This document shows positions 18,730-28,169 of a stretch of 64,000 nucleotides of DNA, piece after piece. The position numbers and the translations under genes were made by a program. Each line of letters starts with the position of its first letter. The first letter of the stretch is position 1. A model generated the notes under the pieces. The model did not search any database. It had not been told where the DNA came from and saw nothing but the letters and a program-made list of their open reading frames with translations. Source of the stretch: Alloprevotella rava (GTDB taxonomy: Bacteria; Bacteroidota; Bacteroidia; Bacteroidales; Bacteroidaceae); contig NZ_JACICA010000001.1 of assembly GCF_014195585.1 (NCBI RefSeq), positions 310,001-374,000 of the forward strand. Direction: 5' to 3'.

Positions 18730-19581
18730 ATGAAGTATTTGGAATATACCTTTAACATCTCTCCCAATTCTGGCGATATGCAGGACATTTTGGGGGCTGT
18801 ATTGGCCGATGCAGGCTTCGACTCTTTTGTAAAAGACGAAGAAGGCAAAGAACCGCTGAAGGCTTACATCAAGAAAGACGAGTTTAGCGAGGAACGCCTC
18901 AAAGAAGTTTTGGCCGACTTCCCGCTGCCAGCTGAAATCTCTTATGAAGGGCAAGAGGCCGAGGATAAGGATTGGAACGCTGAATGGGAAGCCAATTTCT
19001 TCGAGCCACTCAATATTGACAATCGTTGTGTGATTTCTGCTCCTTTCCATAAGGACGTGCCAACGGTTGAGTACAACGTTAAAATCAATCCTCGAATGTC
19101 GTTCGGTTCGGGCCATCACGAGACCACTTCGCAAATGATACGCGAGATTCTCAACAATCCTATGGAAGGACGCACTGTGCTCGACATGGGATGCGGTACG
19201 AGCTTGCTCGCCATCTTGGCAAGTATGCGTGGCGCCACAGCTCTCACGGCCATCGATAACGATGAGTGGTGCGTGCTCAACTCAAAGGAGAATTTCGAAC
19301 TCAACCACCTGTCCAACATCGAAGTACTTCTGGGCGATGCCTCCCTTTTACCGCAGGTCGGGCCCTTTGATGTGATTTTGGCCAACATTCATCTGAATAT
19401 CATTTTGGCTGATATGGAGAAGTATGTTTCTCGTCTGAATGCTGGCGGTTTGCTCTTTGTGAGTGGTTTCTATTATGATGATCTGCCGCGCATAAAGGCA
19501 GAGGCCGAACGCTTAGGTCTTACCTTCGACCATGCAGGACAAGAGCGCAACTGGTGTTGTGCTGCTTTCCGAAAACCATAA
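18730..19581 (+). CDS. prmA: Ribosomal protein L11 methyltransferase
   Basis: 283 residues. The Rossmann SAM motif is VLDMGCGTSLLAILAS, followed by AIDNDEWCV and FDVILANIHLNIIL (the PrmA N-I motif). An N-terminal L11-recognition domain (about 1-95) precedes it with NWNAEWEANFFEPL. It trimethylates ribosomal protein L11. It is monocistronic, with its own terminator. Confidence 0.93.
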   Translation: MKYLEYTFNISPNSGDMQDILGAVLADAGFDSFVKDEEGKEPLKAYIKKDEFSEERLKEVLADFPLPAEISYEGQEAEDKDWNAEWEANFFEPLNIDNRCVISAPFHKDVPTVEYNVKINPRMSFGSGHHETTSQMIREILNNPMEGRTVLDMGCGTSLLAILASMRGATALTAIDNDEWCVLNSKENFELNHLSNIEVLLGDASLLPQVGPFDVILANIHLNIILADMEKYVSRLNAGGLLFVSGFYYDDLPRIKAEAERLGLTFDHAGQERNWCCAAFRKP

Positions 19582-19590
19582 TATAGATTT

Positions 19591-19622
19591 AAGCCAGTGC
19601 AGGGAGCTGCACTGGCTTTTAT
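19591..19622 (+). terminator. Terminator after prmA
   Basis: A 12-bp perfect stem (AAGCCAGTGCAG / CTGCACTGGCTT), a 4-nt loop and TTTTATATTTT starting ten bases after the prmA stop. It lies between convergent genes. Confidence 0.9.
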
Positions 19623-19700
19623 ATTTTCTTTTCTTTCTTCTTGTTTATGTTCAGCGTTGAAAGCCGCTGATATTTTCATGCCTAAAGGTTGTCAACACGC

Positions 19701-20363
19701 TTACATAACGTGCCAAATGGGTAGCTTGGGATAGGGCGCACTAACACTAATGAGCTTATGACTCACAGGGTGTTCAAACTCGATGTGTACCGCGTGCAGA
19801 CAGATAGAGCCGTCGGGATTGGAGCGCGGTGCTCCGTATTTGAGATCGCCTTTAATGGGGCAACCGATAGCCGCCAGTTGGCAGCGAATCTGATGGTGGC
19901 GCCCTGTATGGAGATTCACTTCCACGAGCGTATAGCGGTCGCTTTGTCCAATCACCTTATAATCTAAAACTGCACGTTTGCTTCCAGTCGTCTCCTGCTC
20001 AAAGGCGTAGGCTTTGTTCTGCTTTTCGTTGCGTGTGAGGTAGTGTACGAGTTCTGCTTCGGGTTGCTTGGGGCAATTGCCCACTATGGCATGGTAAGTC
20101 TTTTTGACTTCACTTTTTCTAAACATCTCGTTGAGGCGTGTCAGTGCCTTACTTGTGCGGGCAAACACACAAATACCGCTCACGGGGCGGTCCAAACGGT
20201 GAGGAATTCCCAAGAATACCGCGCCGGGTTTGGCATATTTCTCTTTGATATAAGCTTTGACCTCATCGCAGAGGGTGCGGTCGCCCGTTTTGTCAGCCTG
20301 CACAATTTCGCCCGCAGCTTTATTGGCTATAATGATATGGTTGTCCTCGTAAAGGATATTCAT
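19701..20363 (-). CDS. RluA-family pseudouridine synthase
   Basis: 220 residues with the catalytic motif HRLDRPVSGICVFARTSKAL (Asp in RLDRP) and TGRHHQIRCQLAAIGCPIKGD. There is no N-terminal S4 domain, so this is a short single-domain member. The target RNA (23S, 16S or tRNA) cannot be assigned. It starts close to the fabG terminator and is probably transcribed alone. Confidence 0.9.
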   Translation of the reverse strand: MNILYEDNHIIIANKAAGEIVQADKTGDRTLCDEVKAYIKEKYAKPGAVFLGIPHRLDRPVSGICVFARTSKALTRLNEMFRKSEVKKTYHAIVGNCPKQPEAELVHYLTRNEKQNKAYAFEQETTGSKRAVLDYKVIGQSDRYTLVEVNLHTGRHHQIRCQLAAIGCPIKGDLKYGAPRSNPDGSICLHAVHIEFEHPVSHKLISVSAPYPKLPIWHVM

Positions 20364-20379
20364 GCTTTCAGAAACTAAA

Positions 20380-20427
20380 AAGACGAATCCATCGGGCCTT
20401 TTGAGGCTTCTCCGCTGGATTCGTCTT
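20380..20427 (-). terminator. Terminator after the tetR-fabG unit
   Basis: A perfect 12-bp stem (AAGACGAATCCA / TGGATTCGTCTT) with a long, partly paired loop. TTTTAG follows on the minus strand. It lies 17 bp behind the fabG stop. Confidence 0.8.
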
Positions 20428-20444
20428 ATCTTATTGGTGTAAAA

Positions 20445-21191
20445 TTACATATTCATGCCGCCATCGACCTGAATAACCTGGCCGCTGACATAGCTTGACA
20501 TTTCGCTTGCCAAGAATGTTGCCACATTGGCAATATCTTCAGTTTGACCGCCGCGGCGAAGTGGAATTTTTGTCATCCAATCCTTGCGAACATCTTCGGG
20601 AAGAGCTGCCGTCATAGCGGTTTCAACGAAGCCTGGAGCAATGGCGTTGGCGCGGATGCCCTTAGGACCGTACTCTTGGCCGATAGATTTTGCCAAAGCA
20701 ATAAGGCCTGCCTTAGATGCAGCGTAGTTGGCCTGACCTGCATTACCATGAACGCCCACTACAGAAGCCATATTGATGATTGAACCCTGGCGCTGGCGCA
20801 GCATGATGGGCACAACAGCGTGGCAGAAGTTGAAAGCACTCTTCAGGTTCACTGCCAATACCGCGTCCCACTGAGCTTCGGTCATACGGATGAGCAAACC
20901 GTCCTTGGTGATACCTGCATTGTTCACCAGCACATCAATGCTGCCGAAATCTGCCTTAATGGTTTCCACCACGGTCTGAGTTTCTTCAAAGTTAGCAGCG
21001 TTGCTAGCGTACGCCTTACACTTCACGCCCTTAGCTTCCACCTCGCGGATGGTTTCTTCAGCGTCTTCGTTGATGACGAGGTCTGTGAATGCGATGTTTG
21101 CGCCTTCTTCAGCGAAGCGCAGAGCAATGGCTTTGCCAATACCGCGGGCTGCACCCGTGACTAAGGCTGTTTTGCCGGTTAAAAGTCCCAT
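20445..21191 (-). CDS. fabG: 3-oxoacyl-[acyl-carrier-protein] reductase
   Basis: 248 residues of classical short-chain dehydrogenase. The NADP site is TGAARGIGKAIALRFAEEGA, with NNAGITKDGLLIRM, the catalytic Ser in NMASVVGVHGN, YAASKAG (Tyr/Lys) and a C-terminal VIQVDGGMNM. The length and text are typical of FabG in fatty-acid elongation. It follows a TetR gene by 34 bp, so it may be part of a self-regulated lipid unit. Confidence 0.93.
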   Translation of the reverse strand: MGLLTGKTALVTGAARGIGKAIALRFAEEGANIAFTDLVINEDAEETIREVEAKGVKCKAYASNAANFEETQTVVETIKADFGSIDVLVNNAGITKDGLLIRMTEAQWDAVLAVNLKSAFNFCHAVVPIMLRQRQGSIINMASVVGVHGNAGQANYAASKAGLIALAKSIGQEYGPKGIRANAIAPGFVETAMTAALPEDVRKDWMTKIPLRRGGQTEDIANVATFLASEMSSYVSGQVIQVDGGMNM

Positions 21192-21225
21192 AATTTTGAT
21201 TTATGTTTTAGTTGTAAATATTGTC

Positions 21226-21825
21226 TTATTTAGTTTCGGCAGCACAATATCCCAGTGCGCCGCGGATAACGCGCATCACCATGGGGATAGATTCCTCTTC
21301 CGTAAGGCCACGACCGAGGCGGTCGTAGATATAAGGCACTTCGAGACCTTTCATCACATAGTGGATGATGTCGGTCATAAGGCCGATGTTGTCGATGTTG
21401 AATCTGTGGCGTTCTACGCCCTCTCTCAGCACGCGGCTGATAATGTCCTGCTCCTCTCGGTCGAAGGCTTTGCGCACTTGCTCTACTTTCCATATATTTC
21501 GGAAGAACTCCGCGCGCAGGTTGCCGTTGCGAGCCACTGTTTCCTTTATCACTTGCAAGTGCGTGTAGATGAGCGTCAATACTTTCTCCTCTGGCTCGAT
21601 GTTCATCGCAGCCACTTTGTCCATTTTCTCAGACAAGCGTTCCAATTCGTTCTCAATGACGGCGTAGTAGATCTCTTCCTTGTTGCGGAAGTATGTGTAC
21701 AGTGTTCGCCGCCCACGCTGCGAAGCTTGGGCAATATCGTTCATAGTGGTTGCTTCAAGGCCTTTGCGGGCAAATAGTTCTCGTGCAACTTCCAAGAGGG
21801 TCTGGCGCGTTTTGGCTATGGACAT
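21226..21825 (-). CDS. TetR/AcrR family transcriptional regulator
   Basis: 199 residues from the ATG at 21825 (MSIAKTRQTLLEVAREL). An in-frame extension to 21915 looks unlike the family. The N-terminal HTH is ARKGLEATTMNDIAQASQRGRRTLYTYFRNKEEIYYAVIE; the rest is the helical ligand domain. The position directly before fabG suggests control of fatty-acid synthesis genes, which is an inference from context only. Confidence 0.85.
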   Translation of the reverse strand: MSIAKTRQTLLEVARELFARKGLEATTMNDIAQASQRGRRTLYTYFRNKEEIYYAVIENELERLSEKMDKVAAMNIEPEEKVLTLIYTHLQVIKETVARNGNLRAEFFRNIWKVEQVRKAFDREEQDIISRVLREGVERHRFNIDNIGLMTDIIHYVMKGLEVPYIYDRLGRGLTEEESIPMVMRVIRGALGYCAAETK

Positions 21826-22286
21826 ACTAATTCTTTGTTTAACACACTTTGCTTTGACTGTGCAAAGGATGTGCAAAAATACTGCATTATACCGAACGAA
21901 CCAAACAAACTGCACAGAAATTGAAAGAATGTGCTAATCTTTCTCTCTCGTCTTTCTCCTCTTCGCTGTACCAAACGTGTGGAGCTGCGTCTCAGCTTTA
22001 TCTGTCAGCGGCTGCCGCAAGTCCTCCTCTTTTCGGCGGATGGCAACTGACATTTTAGTGCGTTTTTCCTGCTTCTTAAATATCTGTTTACCGCCTTCTT
22101 TCTTGACAATAGGCTTTATCATTCTAGCAGCGAATAACATTGAAAAGTCTGTGTTTTTCCTTTGCACATTCACACCGAGGTGTGCTCTTTTGTCCGTTTT
22201 TCTTAAATCTTGTCTGAAAAAGAAGGGAAAGGCGCTGTTTTTTCATCATTTTAGCTTTCTGCGCATACCGCCAAGATGAAAATTTC

Positions 22287-22377
22287 CTTATTCTGTTTGG
22301 AAATACTATAAGGCTGTCCGTTCGCTTCCTTATTGTGTCAGCTGACGCAATAAGGAAATTTTAAAATTTCCTTATTG
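22287..22377. repeat. Phased CAATAAG/CTTATTG array, locus B
   Basis: CTTATTC 22287, CTATAAG 22306, CTTATTG 22329, CAATAAG 22348 and CTTATTG 22371 give steps of 19, 23, 19 and 23 bp. It contains a 26-bp near-perfect palindrome centred on CAGCTG (22329-22354) and a perfect 30-bp palindrome (22348-22377). The 850-bp gap 21826-22682 holds no convincing gene. Confidence 0.85.
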
Positions 22378-22616
22378 TAGTGACGAATAGACTTATCGGA
22401 TAGGTCGAACGAGTTGGACTAATCCTAACATCGCATTACTAAAATGTGGATTTTAAGCCAATCTCAGCTCTGTAGAATACGAATTTGTTTTACAATCTCA
22501 GTTGCTTGTTCCGAAAGCTGAAAGGTCTTCTTCGCGCTCTGAAGTCGAGAAATGGGGCGAATAAAGCGCTGTTCTGTTTCCTTTTTTGCTCTGTTCTTCA
22601 GCTTCGACTTTTGCGT

Positions 22617-22659
22617 AAAAAAATACTGGCTTTTCCGCAGCATCTGGGAAAAGCCAGTA
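22617..22659 (-). terminator. Terminator of the cell-shape operon
   Basis: A perfect 13-bp stem (TACTGGCTTTTCC / GGAAAAGCCAGTA) with a 10-nt loop and a T-tract on the minus strand, 23 bp after the stop at 22683. Confidence 0.9.
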
Positions 22660-22682
22660 GACTTTATTGGATATAAGGATGG

Positions 22683-23153
22683 TTAGTTGCCTATGTTGAA
22701 CTGCTTACCTTTGGCCCCATCTTCAAGGCCCTTCTGATAGCCTTCGCTATAGCCGCGCACGTAGGCAGCTTTGTCCTTTGGTTTGGTGAAAGCGTTTGAG
22801 GGATCGTAGCTCGCGCGAGGGTGCTGCGTGGCTCCATCGTCCATACCCGCCAAATAGCCGTCTTCGCTGCCGGCTTCGTAAGCTCCGCGCGTGTCGCGCG
22901 TAATGCTGTCGGAGAGCGCAACATTCACGGTGTCGCGCAGAATGGGCAGATAGGTGGCATCAATAGTGGTGTCGGGGCGGGCAACGGGCATACGCTCTTT
23001 CACTGCTGCTGTGTCCTCTGGGTGTAATTGGGTATAAACTGGCGAGCGGAGGTCGCTGGCGCGTTTCAAGAAGAAGATGCTGACCACCGTTAGTAGACAC
23101 GCGCCTACAATCACTCCTGTCCAGATATGTGAGGGATGTTCTTTTTTAGCCAT
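22683..23153 (-). CDS. Small single-span membrane protein, last gene of the mre-rodA operon
   Basis: 156 residues. There is one membrane helix (about residues 10-30, WTGVIVGACLLTVVSIFFL) and then a hydrophilic region. Two related C-terminal segments, YEAGSEDGYLAGMDDG and YVRGYSEGYQKGLEDGAKG, make a short GYxxGxxDG repeat. I do not recognise a characterised family. It lies 31 bp behind rodA and shares the operon terminator, so a link to cell-wall elongation or division is plausible but only positional. Confidence 0.75.
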   Translation of the reverse strand: MAKKEHPSHIWTGVIVGACLLTVVSIFFLKRASDLRSPVYTQLHPEDTAAVKERMPVARPDTTIDATYLPILRDTVNVALSDSITRDTRGAYEAGSEDGYLAGMDDGATQHPRASYDPSNAFTKPKDKAAYVRGYSEGYQKGLEDGAKGKQFNIGN

Positions 23154-23184
23154 AGTTTGTGTGTATCTATTGTTCCGTAACGTT

Positions 23185-24657
23185 TTATCTCATTCTTACT
23201 TTGTCCCTCGCGTCGATACGCAGGAATATGAAGAGGAGTAGCGTGAAGCCCCAAAGGCTTGAACCACCATAGGAAAAGAAGGGTAGCGGAATGCCGATGA
23301 CAGGTGTGAGGCCCATCACCATACCCACGTTGATAAACACGTGGAAGAGGAGGATGGATAGGACGCAGTAGCCATAAACTCGTCCCGCGACTGTGGTTTG
23401 TCGCTCAGAGAGATAAATCAGTCGGAGTATCAAGAGTAGGAAGAGGAGCAACACGCTCGCACTGCCGAGGAAACCTTGCTCTTCGCCCACGGTACAGAAA
23501 ATGAAGTCGGTGTCTTGTTCCGGAACGTATTTCAGTTTTGTTTGTGTGCCGTTCATGAAGCCTTTGCCCTCAAGTCCGCCCGAGCCAATGGCAATCTTAC
23601 TTTGGTTGACATTATAACCAGCTCCGTGTGGGTCGTCCTCCGTACCTAGTAGTACCTTGATGCGGGTTTGCTGGTGCGGCTCAAGCACATCGTTGAGCGC
23701 AAAGTTGGCCGAATACAGGAATGCAGTACTTCCGAGCGCAAAGATGGCAATGAGATAGTAGGATTTGAGCCGCTCGCCCAAGCCTTGCCAAATGAGATAA
23801 CCCGCCATGGCTACGATACCAACGATTTGTACCCACGCCACGTCAAACGGCTTAATGAAGGCTGAAACGAGATAGGCGATGAGTTGTGTCAGTAGGCCTA
23901 TGGAGAGAAACCAGAACCAGCTGTTGTTACGCTTCAGGTAGATGCCGCACATCCCCACAACGTTGAGCCAAATGATGATAAGTACGGCAAACTGTCCAAT
24001 AGTGGTCAGCGTGCCAGGCATAATATCTGTTTCAAAACGGATGCCTACAACGAAATACGAAACTGCAGCCACGGCAGTAAACAATATGGAGCCTGGCATT
24101 CCTTCGCGATAGAACATGAGGAAGAATGCCAGATAGACAAGGGCAGACCCCGTCTCTTTCTGCAACACAATAAGAACCATGGGGAGCAGAACTATACCTG
24201 CCGCCTTGAGGAAGTTGCGCATATTAGAGAGGTTGAAGCCATACTGACCGATCACCTTAGCCACGGCCAGCGCCGTGGCGCACTTGGCAAACTCGGCAGG
24301 CTGCAAACTCACGGAGCCGAGGGAAATCCACGATTTCGAACCCTTGATGTCGTGCGCTATAAAGGGGGTGATGAGCAGCAGAAGCATCATGCAGATGTAT
24401 AGAAAGGGGGCAAGCGTGTCGAAGTATCTGTCATCGACCATCAGGAGAAAACCTCCCAAGCCGATGGAGCATCCTATCCACGCCAATTGCTTACCGCTTC
24501 GCGTGCCCCACGAGAAGAAATCTGTGTCGCCCAGGTTGTGGCTCGCACCACAAATGGAGAGCCAACCAGCAGCTAGTAGCAACAGGAAAATAAGAATGAC
24601 GAACCAGTCGGCGCGTGCTGCCGGATTGCCGTATTTTCTACCGTTCAAAGTCTCCAT
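23185..24657 (-). CDS. rodA: Rod shape-determining protein RodA (SEDS glycosyltransferase)
   Basis: 490 residues with about ten membrane helices. The SEDS hallmarks are present: VYLAFFLMFYREG after the QKETGSAL motif, and PLPFFSYGGSS near the C-terminus. It polymerises lipid II glycan strands for side-wall growth together with PBP2. Its start overlaps the mrdA 3' end by 20 bp, showing tight coupling. It is longer than the E. coli protein (about 370 aa), which is usual for Bacteroidales. Confidence 0.95.
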   Translation of the reverse strand: METLNGRKYGNPAARADWFVILIFLLLLAAGWLSICGASHNLGDTDFFSWGTRSGKQLAWIGCSIGLGGFLLMVDDRYFDTLAPFLYICMMLLLLITPFIAHDIKGSKSWISLGSVSLQPAEFAKCATALAVAKVIGQYGFNLSNMRNFLKAAGIVLLPMVLIVLQKETGSALVYLAFFLMFYREGMPGSILFTAVAAVSYFVVGIRFETDIMPGTLTTIGQFAVLIIIWLNVVGMCGIYLKRNNSWFWFLSIGLLTQLIAYLVSAFIKPFDVAWVQIVGIVAMAGYLIWQGLGERLKSYYLIAIFALGSTAFLYSANFALNDVLEPHQQTRIKVLLGTEDDPHGAGYNVNQSKIAIGSGGLEGKGFMNGTQTKLKYVPEQDTDFIFCTVGEEQGFLGSASVLLLFLLLILRLIYLSERQTTVAGRVYGYCVLSILLFHVFINVGMVMGLTPVIGIPLPFFSYGGSSLWGFTLLLFIFLRIDARDKVRMR

Positions 24658-26485
24658 ACTTGATGTGCCGATTTTGCATTACCGCGGCCTTCTGCACAGA
24701 TGCAGGCGAGAGCTGACCGCGAAGATATTGTTCGATGATAAGTGCCCCGATGGGAACACCATAAACGTTGCCGAAGCCGCCATTCTCAATGTAGACGGAG
24801 ACAGCTATTTGCGGATTGTTCATAGGAGCAAAGCCCATGAAAACGCTATGGTCGTGGCCGCGGTTTTGCGCCGTACCCGTTTTGCCACAAACCTCAAACC
24901 AAGGGAGATTTGCGGAGCGGCACGTGCCGTCAATAACGGCCTTGCGCATTCCGGCTACTGCGTAGTCGTACCAGCGGCGGTTGATACCGGTGTAACGCTT
25001 GCGAGTGTAGAGCGTGTCAAGTTGGCCGCCCTGCACAGAGCGCACAACGTGGGGCGTGTAGAAGAAACCGCGGTTGGCAACTTGTGCGGCCAAATTTGCA
25101 ATTTGCAGCGGCGTTGATGTGACCTCGCCCTGGCCGATCGAAATAGAGATAACCGTCAGTCCGTTCCACGAACCTTTATACGCCTTATCGTAATATTGCG
25201 CGTTGGGTATCATGCCGCGCTTTTCGCCTGGGAGGTCGATGCCTAACTTATAGCCAAAGCCCATTTTCACAAGATGGTCCTTCCATACAGTCATAGCGTT
25301 CTGCACTGAGCCGTACTTGCGCTTGTTGGAGAGTAGGCGAAAGAGATTCCAACAAAAGTAGCTGTTACAGCTAGTACCGATGGCGGGCACTAGATTGATG
25401 GGGCTGGCGTGTCCGTGGCATCCAACGTGGAGTCCCTTATAGCTAAAGCCATGGTGGCAGGGAAAACTGATTTTCGGGTCAATGCTGCCTTCCTGCAAAC
25501 CTAAAAGGGCTTGCGATATCTTGAAGGTGGAGCCGGGCGGGTATGTACCCATGATGGCGCGGTTGAGCAAAGGTTTACGCGGATTCTTCGAGAGAGATTC
25601 GTGCGCCTTAGAGCGGTCACGCCCCACCATAATGCCAGGATCGTAAGTAGGGGAGGAAGCCATACACAGAATCTGTCCCGTTGATGGCTCGATGGCTACA
25701 ATCGCTCCGATTTTCCCTTGTAGCAGTCGCTCCGCCAATTCTTGCGTTTTGAGGTCAAGTCCTAGCGTTATGTTTTGCCCAGGCACTGGCAGTTTGTCGT
25801 ATTCGCCATTCATATAGTGCCCTTTCGTTCGTCCGTGGACGTCGCGGAGCATGATGCGCAAGCCCTTCTCTCCGCGGAGCACCTTTTCGTAGGAACGCTC
25901 AACTCCGAGCTTTCCGATATAGTCTCCTGGCTGGTAGTAGGCATCACTATCAATGTTGGCCTGATTCACCTCGCCCACGTCGCCAAGTATGTGTGCGCCG
26001 ATCGCTGCAGCATAGTGGCGAATGGATCTCTTCTCAATGGAGAATCCGTTGAAGCGGAAAAGCTTTTCCTGGAATAGGGAGTATTCTTCGGGAGGTATTT
26101 GTGTCATGAAAACCTGCGGCGTGTATCGACTGTAGCCTGGGTTCTTTCGCGGATCTTTTATCTCTTCGCAACGCTGTATGTAGTACTCTTTGGTGATTCC
26201 AACAGTTTTGCAAAAATCTAGAGTATCTACGCCCTGCTGCTCATTCATTGTAATCATGATGTTGTAGGAGGGCTCGTTGTAGACCATAAGTTGGCCATTG
26301 CGGTCGAATATGAGACCGCGCGAGGGATAGATGATATCCTTCCGGAAAGCATTGGAGTCGGCGTTTTTCTTATAGTCGTCGCTCAACAATTGCAAGGTGA
26401 ACAGGCGTATGAGGTAGATAATGATGATGCCAATAGCTACCCCGCCAATCACAAACTTTCTGTTGCTGAAATTGTAGGCTTCCAA
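24638..26485 (-). CDS. mrdA: Penicillin-binding protein 2 (class B transpeptidase)
   Basis: 615 residues. An N-terminal membrane anchor (about 12-32) and dimerisation domain precede the transpeptidase motifs PPGSTFK (SxxK), SCN (SxN) and CGKTGTAQNRG (KTG). It cross-links peptidoglycan in the elongasome with RodA and MreBCD, whose genes flank it in the same order seen in other Bacteroidales. Confidence 0.95.
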   Translation of the reverse strand: MEAYNFSNRKFVIGGVAIGIIIIYLIRLFTLQLLSDDYKKNADSNAFRKDIIYPSRGLIFDRNGQLMVYNEPSYNIMITMNEQQGVDTLDFCKTVGITKEYYIQRCEEIKDPRKNPGYSRYTPQVFMTQIPPEEYSLFQEKLFRFNGFSIEKRSIRHYAAAIGAHILGDVGEVNQANIDSDAYYQPGDYIGKLGVERSYEKVLRGEKGLRIMLRDVHGRTKGHYMNGEYDKLPVPGQNITLGLDLKTQELAERLLQGKIGAIVAIEPSTGQILCMASSPTYDPGIMVGRDRSKAHESLSKNPRKPLLNRAIMGTYPPGSTFKISQALLGLQEGSIDPKISFPCHHGFSYKGLHVGCHGHASPINLVPAIGTSCNSYFCWNLFRLLSNKRKYGSVQNAMTVWKDHLVKMGFGYKLGIDLPGEKRGMIPNAQYYDKAYKGSWNGLTVISISIGQGEVTSTPLQIANLAAQVANRGFFYTPHVVRSVQGGQLDTLYTRKRYTGINRRWYDYAVAGMRKAVIDGTCRSANLPWFEVCGKTGTAQNRGHDHSVFMGFAPMNNPQIAVSVYIENGGFGNVYGVPIGALIIEQYLRGQLSPASVQKAAVMQNRHIKYGDFER

Positions 26486-26513
26486 TGGTGTCTTATATTA
26501 TTGTATGTGTTCA

Positions 26514-27056
26514 TTAGGGCCTTTTTCTTATCAGCTCCAAGGCGATGCAGAACAGCGTAGTCAGTACTGTTGAACCAGCGATATTGATAAGCAGAAAAGT
26601 CCAGTTGAAGAAGCTGAAAGATTCGATAGAGAAGAAGATGACGCACTGCAGGAAAACAGCTGTTAGGAGGTAGCGGACGAAGGGCCAGCGCTCCATAGTT
26701 CTCATTGAAGGTAAGATGTTGTCGTCTTTGTCTTGATCTCTCGGTCCGAAAAGGTTGAAAAGTAGCGGTGTGATAAGGCCAATGGCCGTCATAGTGGCTG
26801 CGGCCATGCCTGGCGTATTTCCAAAAATGTCTATCAGTACTCCCAGCAGGAATCCGAGTAGGACATAGAGCCAGCGTGGGGTGTTGCTGGGCAGGATGAG
26901 TAGGAAATACACATAGGGCATTGGTGTGGCGTAGCCCATGATATGGATGTGGTTGAATACGAGCACTTGTAGCAACAAGAGCAATAAGAACCAACCTATG
27001 CGGGATAATATTGTCTGAAACACGGATAAAGAAGCTTTTAGCAGTTTGTAGAACAA
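26514..27056 (-). CDS. mreD: Rod shape-determining protein MreD
   Basis: 180 residues with four to six membrane helices and almost no polar domain, as in MreD. It lies between mreC and mrdA on the same strand (28 bp to mrdA). Individual motifs are weak in this family, so the call rests on topology and order. Confidence 0.85.
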   Translation of the reverse strand: MFYKLLKASLSVFQTILSRIGWFLLLLLLQVLVFNHIHIMGYATPMPYVYFLLILPSNTPRWLYVLLGFLLGVLIDIFGNTPGMAAATMTAIGLITPLLFNLFGPRDQDKDDNILPSMRTMERWPFVRYLLTAVFLQCVIFFSIESFSFFNWTFLLINIAGSTVLTTLFCIALELIRKRP

Positions 27057-27132
27057 TTTTTCTGCAGGAGGGAGCTATCGTTCGTTATAGTCCGCCCTTC
27101 TGAGCGCCCAAGAAGCGTTTTCTCAGAAATGT

Positions 27133-28017
27133 TTATTGTATTCTTTCCAAGCCATTGAGAGCGTCGTGAGTATCTTGCTCGGCCGCGTGAGCTTTTAGGG
27201 TGTCTATTTCGGCTTGATACGGAGTCATGACTACGCAAACGTTGCGCAAGGTGGCAAAGTCGGTGCCCAGCGTGATATCTAAACGATAGCTCTGACCATC
27301 TGGTGAATTTCCAACGCTATTCACGCGGCCGATGAAAATTCCAGGTGGAAATACCGCGCTATAACCGCTGGTTTCAACAATAGAACCTTTCTTTATTTTG
27401 GCATAGCGAGGAATGTCGTTGACATAAGCATGGAGCAATTTTTCGCCGCTCCATTGTAAGTAACCAAAAAAGCCTAGGCCGCGAACGCGACAACTGATGC
27501 TTGACTTGCGATTAGTAACAGGGATGACAAGCGAATAGTGAGGGCCAGTGAGATAAACGATGCCGACAACGCCACCTCCTCCCACGACGCCCATTTCTGG
27601 GCGAACGCCATCACTACTTCCTTTGTCGATGACGATATAATTATTGGTCTTCTTGGTGGAGTTGGACACAACGACAGCGTCCAGTAGTTTGTAGTTCGCC
27701 AATGTCTGACGCACGTTTAGCTCCGTGGGCGTTGGCTGATGGGAGAGTTCCCCCAATCGAGCGCGCAGATAAGCATTTTCTTGAGTCAGCAAGGTGTTTT
27801 GGTGAGTCAAACGGCCATTCACATCGCCCAGATTGAGATAGGACATGGCTTCATAATACAGTTTGTTAACCGTTGCAGCTGTATTGTTGGCTGCAGTATA
27901 CCAAACGCTGCCTTGATAGCTGTTGAAACGAAACAAGAGTATGAAACTCACCGCTTCCAGTAGGAGAAACAGGAAGAAGAAGTTGTATTTGCGAAGGAAG
28001 TCAAGAAAGGTCTTCAA
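27133..28017 (-). CDS. mreC: Rod shape-determining protein MreC
   Basis: 294 residues. The protein has one N-terminal membrane helix (about 10-30), a coiled coil (about 60-95) and the MreC beta domain. The beta domain has NNYIVIDKGSSDGVRPEMGVVGGGGVVGIV and SVGNSPDGQSYRLDITLGTDFATLRNVCVV. It links cytoplasmic MreB to periplasmic PBP2. Confidence 0.93.
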   Translation of the reverse strand: MKTFLDFLRKYNFFFLFLLLEAVSFILLFRFNSYQGSVWYTAANNTAATVNKLYYEAMSYLNLGDVNGRLTHQNTLLTQENAYLRARLGELSHQPTPTELNVRQTLANYKLLDAVVVSNSTKKTNNYIVIDKGSSDGVRPEMGVVGGGGVVGIVYLTGPHYSLVIPVTNRKSSISCRVRGLGFFGYLQWSGEKLLHAYVNDIPRYAKIKKGSIVETSGYSAVFPPGIFIGRVNSVGNSPDGQSYRLDITLGTDFATLRNVCVVMTPYQAEIDTLKAHAAEQDTHDALNGLERIQ

Positions 28018-28106
28018 AGGATCAAGCCTATTTATGATTCAAATTAAGTAGGGGGAGGACAAGTCTTATGCTCTCCGTCGGAAAAAGGGACAGACTTCTA
28101 ATAAAG

Positions 28107-28146
28107 AACAATGAACAATTGCACAACACGACAATTGCTCATTGTT
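28107..28146 (-). other. Intra-operon hairpin between mreB and mreC
   Basis: Arms AACAATGAACAATTG and CAATTGCTCATTGTT (one mismatch) enclose a 10-nt loop. The 152-bp spacer is long for this operon. Only a weak T-tract (CTTTATT) follows on the minus strand, so it could be a partial attenuator or RNA processing site. Confidence 0.5.
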
Positions 28147-28169
28147 ATTTATGGAGATGTCTGTGCGCA

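Noticed and set aside
21934-22173. 79-codon basic frame upstream of the TetR gene
   Set aside because: It has Lys/Arg-rich low-complexity text, no family pattern and no promoter; more likely chance in a non-coding gap, though not excluded.
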